Of a DNA stretch of 6,172 bases, positions 5,059-6,172 are shown piece after piece. The position numbers were made by a program, and so were the translations under genes. Below the pieces are notes generated by a model, which saw only the letters and a program-made list of their open reading frames with translations, searched no databases and had not been told where the DNA came from. The stretch comes from Candidatus Omnitrophota bacterium. GTDB lineage: Bacteria > Hinthialibacterota > Hinthialibacteria > Hinthialibacterales > JAKPRU01. The stretch spans positions 1 to 6,172 of the forward strand of contig JAKPRU010000799.1 of assembly GCA_029557025.1 (NCBI GenBank), read 5' to 3'. Position 1 is the stretch's first letter. Every line of letters begins with the position of its first letter.

Positions 5059-6172
5059 TCACGCCATTCCTTCGAGCATTTGGTTGAGCGACGCCCCCGC
5101 GGGGACCATGGGATACACGTTCTCCTCCCGTGTGACCCACACATCAATGAGGCACAGCTGGTCGTTGGAGAACGCCTCTTTCAGAGCGGGTTCCAGCTCG
5201 GAGCGTTTGGTGACGCGTTTTCCCCAAGCCCCATAGGCTCGGGCCAGTTCGGCGAAGTTAGGGCGATAATCCTGTCCCTCCCATGAACCATAGGAGGACG
5301 GATCTTTTGCGGAGCGAGGTCGGACAAGTTCGGTGGCGGAATAGTTCTTTTGATAGAAGAGGTCCTGCCACTGACGCACCATACCCAGCCAGCCGTTGTT
5401 TACGATAACAACTTTCACGGGCAGGTTGTTGTACACGGCGGTGGCCATTTCCTGGATATTCATTTGAATGGAGCCATCGCCTGCGATGTCGATCACCAGG
5501 CGTTCCGGATTCGCCACCTGAGCGCCGATAGCGGCCGGGAAACCATAGCCCATCGTGCCGAGTCCTCCGGAGGTCAGCCAGCATCGGGGGTGTGTAAATG
5601 TGTAGTACTGAGCGGTCCACATTTGATGCTGGCCCACCTCGCTGGCGATGATGGCATCATCGGGAGCCAGTCGGCACACCTGTTCGATGAGGTACTGCGG
5701 TTTGATTTCCTCATCACCGCAGTGGTTGTAGCGCAACGGATATTGCTTTTTCCACTGGGTGATCTGTTCGACCCATTCGTCGGTATCGCAACGATCGGCC
5801 AACTTATTCAGGTCGCGCAGGATGTTTTTGGCATCGCCGACCAGATCGACATCGACCTCGACGTTCTTGCTGATGGACGAGGGGTCGATATCGGCGTGGA
5901 TGATTTTCGCATTAGGGGCGAACTCGCTGATCTTGCCGGTCACACGGTCATCGAAACGGGAGCCGATGGCGATGAGGACATCGCACGCCTGGACGGCTTT
6001 GTTGGCGTAGACGGTTCCGTGCATCCCCAGCATGAGCAGGGACAGCGGGTGGGTTTCGGGAAACGCACCGAGTCCCATCAAGGTAGTGGTGACCGGGATA
6101 TTGGTGCGTGTGGCGAACTGGAACAGTTCATCGGCGGCATCGGCGTTAATCACGCCGCCCCCCGCGTAGATC
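5059..6172 (-). CDS. ilvB: Acetolactate synthase large (catalytic) subunit, C-terminal part
   Basis: The window holds the last 370 residues of the acetohydroxyacid synthase catalytic subunit; roughly the first 200 lie beyond position 6172. The visible part opens in frame with IYAGGGVINADAADEL, the start of the central FAD-associated domain, so the GTG at 6153 is not the real start. The C-terminal ThDP domain is complete: SEVGQHQMWTAQYY, then SGGLGTMGYGFPAAIGA, then the Mg-ThDP motif from GDGS (about 5481) to NN (about 5395). It also has the MVRQWQ segment, whose Trp lies at the herbicide-binding site of known enzymes. It condenses pyruvate with a second pyruvate or 2-oxobutyrate, the first committed step towards valine, leucine and isoleucine. 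It ends in TGA, 19 bases before ilvN. ThDP-enzyme relatives are excluded by the adjacent ilvN and ilvC. Confidence 0.97.
   Translation of the reverse strand, partial: IYAGGGVINADAADELFQFATRTNIPVTTTLMGLGAFPETHPLSLLMLGMHGTVYANKAVQACDVLIAIGSRFDDRVTGKISEFAPNAKIIHADIDPSSISKNVEVDVDLVGDAKNILRDLNKLADRCDTDEWVEQITQWKKQYPLRYNHCGDEEIKPQYLIEQVCRLAPDDAIIASEVGQHQMWTAQYYTFTHPRCWLTSGGLGTMGYGFPAAIGAQVANPERLVIDIAGDGSIQMNIQEMATAVYNNLPVKVVIVNNGWLGMVRQWQDLFYQKNYSATELVRPRSAKDPSSYGSWEGQDYRPNFAELARAYGAWGKRVTKRSELEPALKEAFSNDQLCLIDVWVTREENVYPMVPAGASLNQMLEGMA

Noticed and set aside
4392..5087. Plus-strand open frame spanning the hairpins and ilvN
   Set aside because: It passes through palindromic repeats and then lies antisense to ilvN; there is no coding signature.

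Overview
All six genes in this window lie on the minus strand, so the gene order of transcription runs from high to low coordinates: ilvB (3' part only), ilvN, ilvC, yebC, a DtxR/MntR-type regulator with a C-terminal FeoA domain, and feoB (5' part only). The sequence looks chromosomal and bacterial. There are no tRNA, rRNA, insertion-sequence or CRISPR signatures. The organism cannot be named with confidence. Moderately high GC, intergenic spacers with small palindromic and AT-heptamer repeats, and a ferrous-iron transport locus would fit an anaerobic or microaerobic environmental bacterium, possibly near the PVC or Hydrogenedentes/Sumerlaeota-type lineages. That placement is inference only.

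Region 1 (4210-6172) begins the branched-chain amino acid block. The acetohydroxyacid synthase catalytic subunit (ilvB) is followed after 19 bases by its ACT-domain regulatory subunit (ilvN). A 296-base spacer with two hairpins, an AT-heptamer repeat, G-runs and a plausible extended -10 promoter then separates ilvN from ilvC. Region 2 (3184-4209) is ilvC, the ketol-acid reductoisomerase, which takes the next step after IlvBN. Its catalytic residues are all present, but its cofactor-specificity loop looks NADH-type rather than NADPH-type.

Region 3 (2861-3183) is a 323-base gene-free spacer with a dispersed-type repeat, a second copy of the nested hairpin and a possible ilvC terminator. Region 4 (2041-2874) is a self-contained yebC unit with a strong ribosome binding site and a textbook intrinsic terminator.

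Region 5 (1-1958) is the iron locus: a metalloregulator whose C-terminus is a complete FeoA-like domain, followed 3 bases later by feoB. No free-standing feoA lies between them. The regulator combines MntR-type Asp/Glu metal ligands with the Cys found in DtxR/IdeR. No wholly new multi-gene system is evident. The points most worth following are the KARI cofactor loop, the hybrid metal site, the regulator-FeoA fusion beside feoB, and the paired intergenic repeats.
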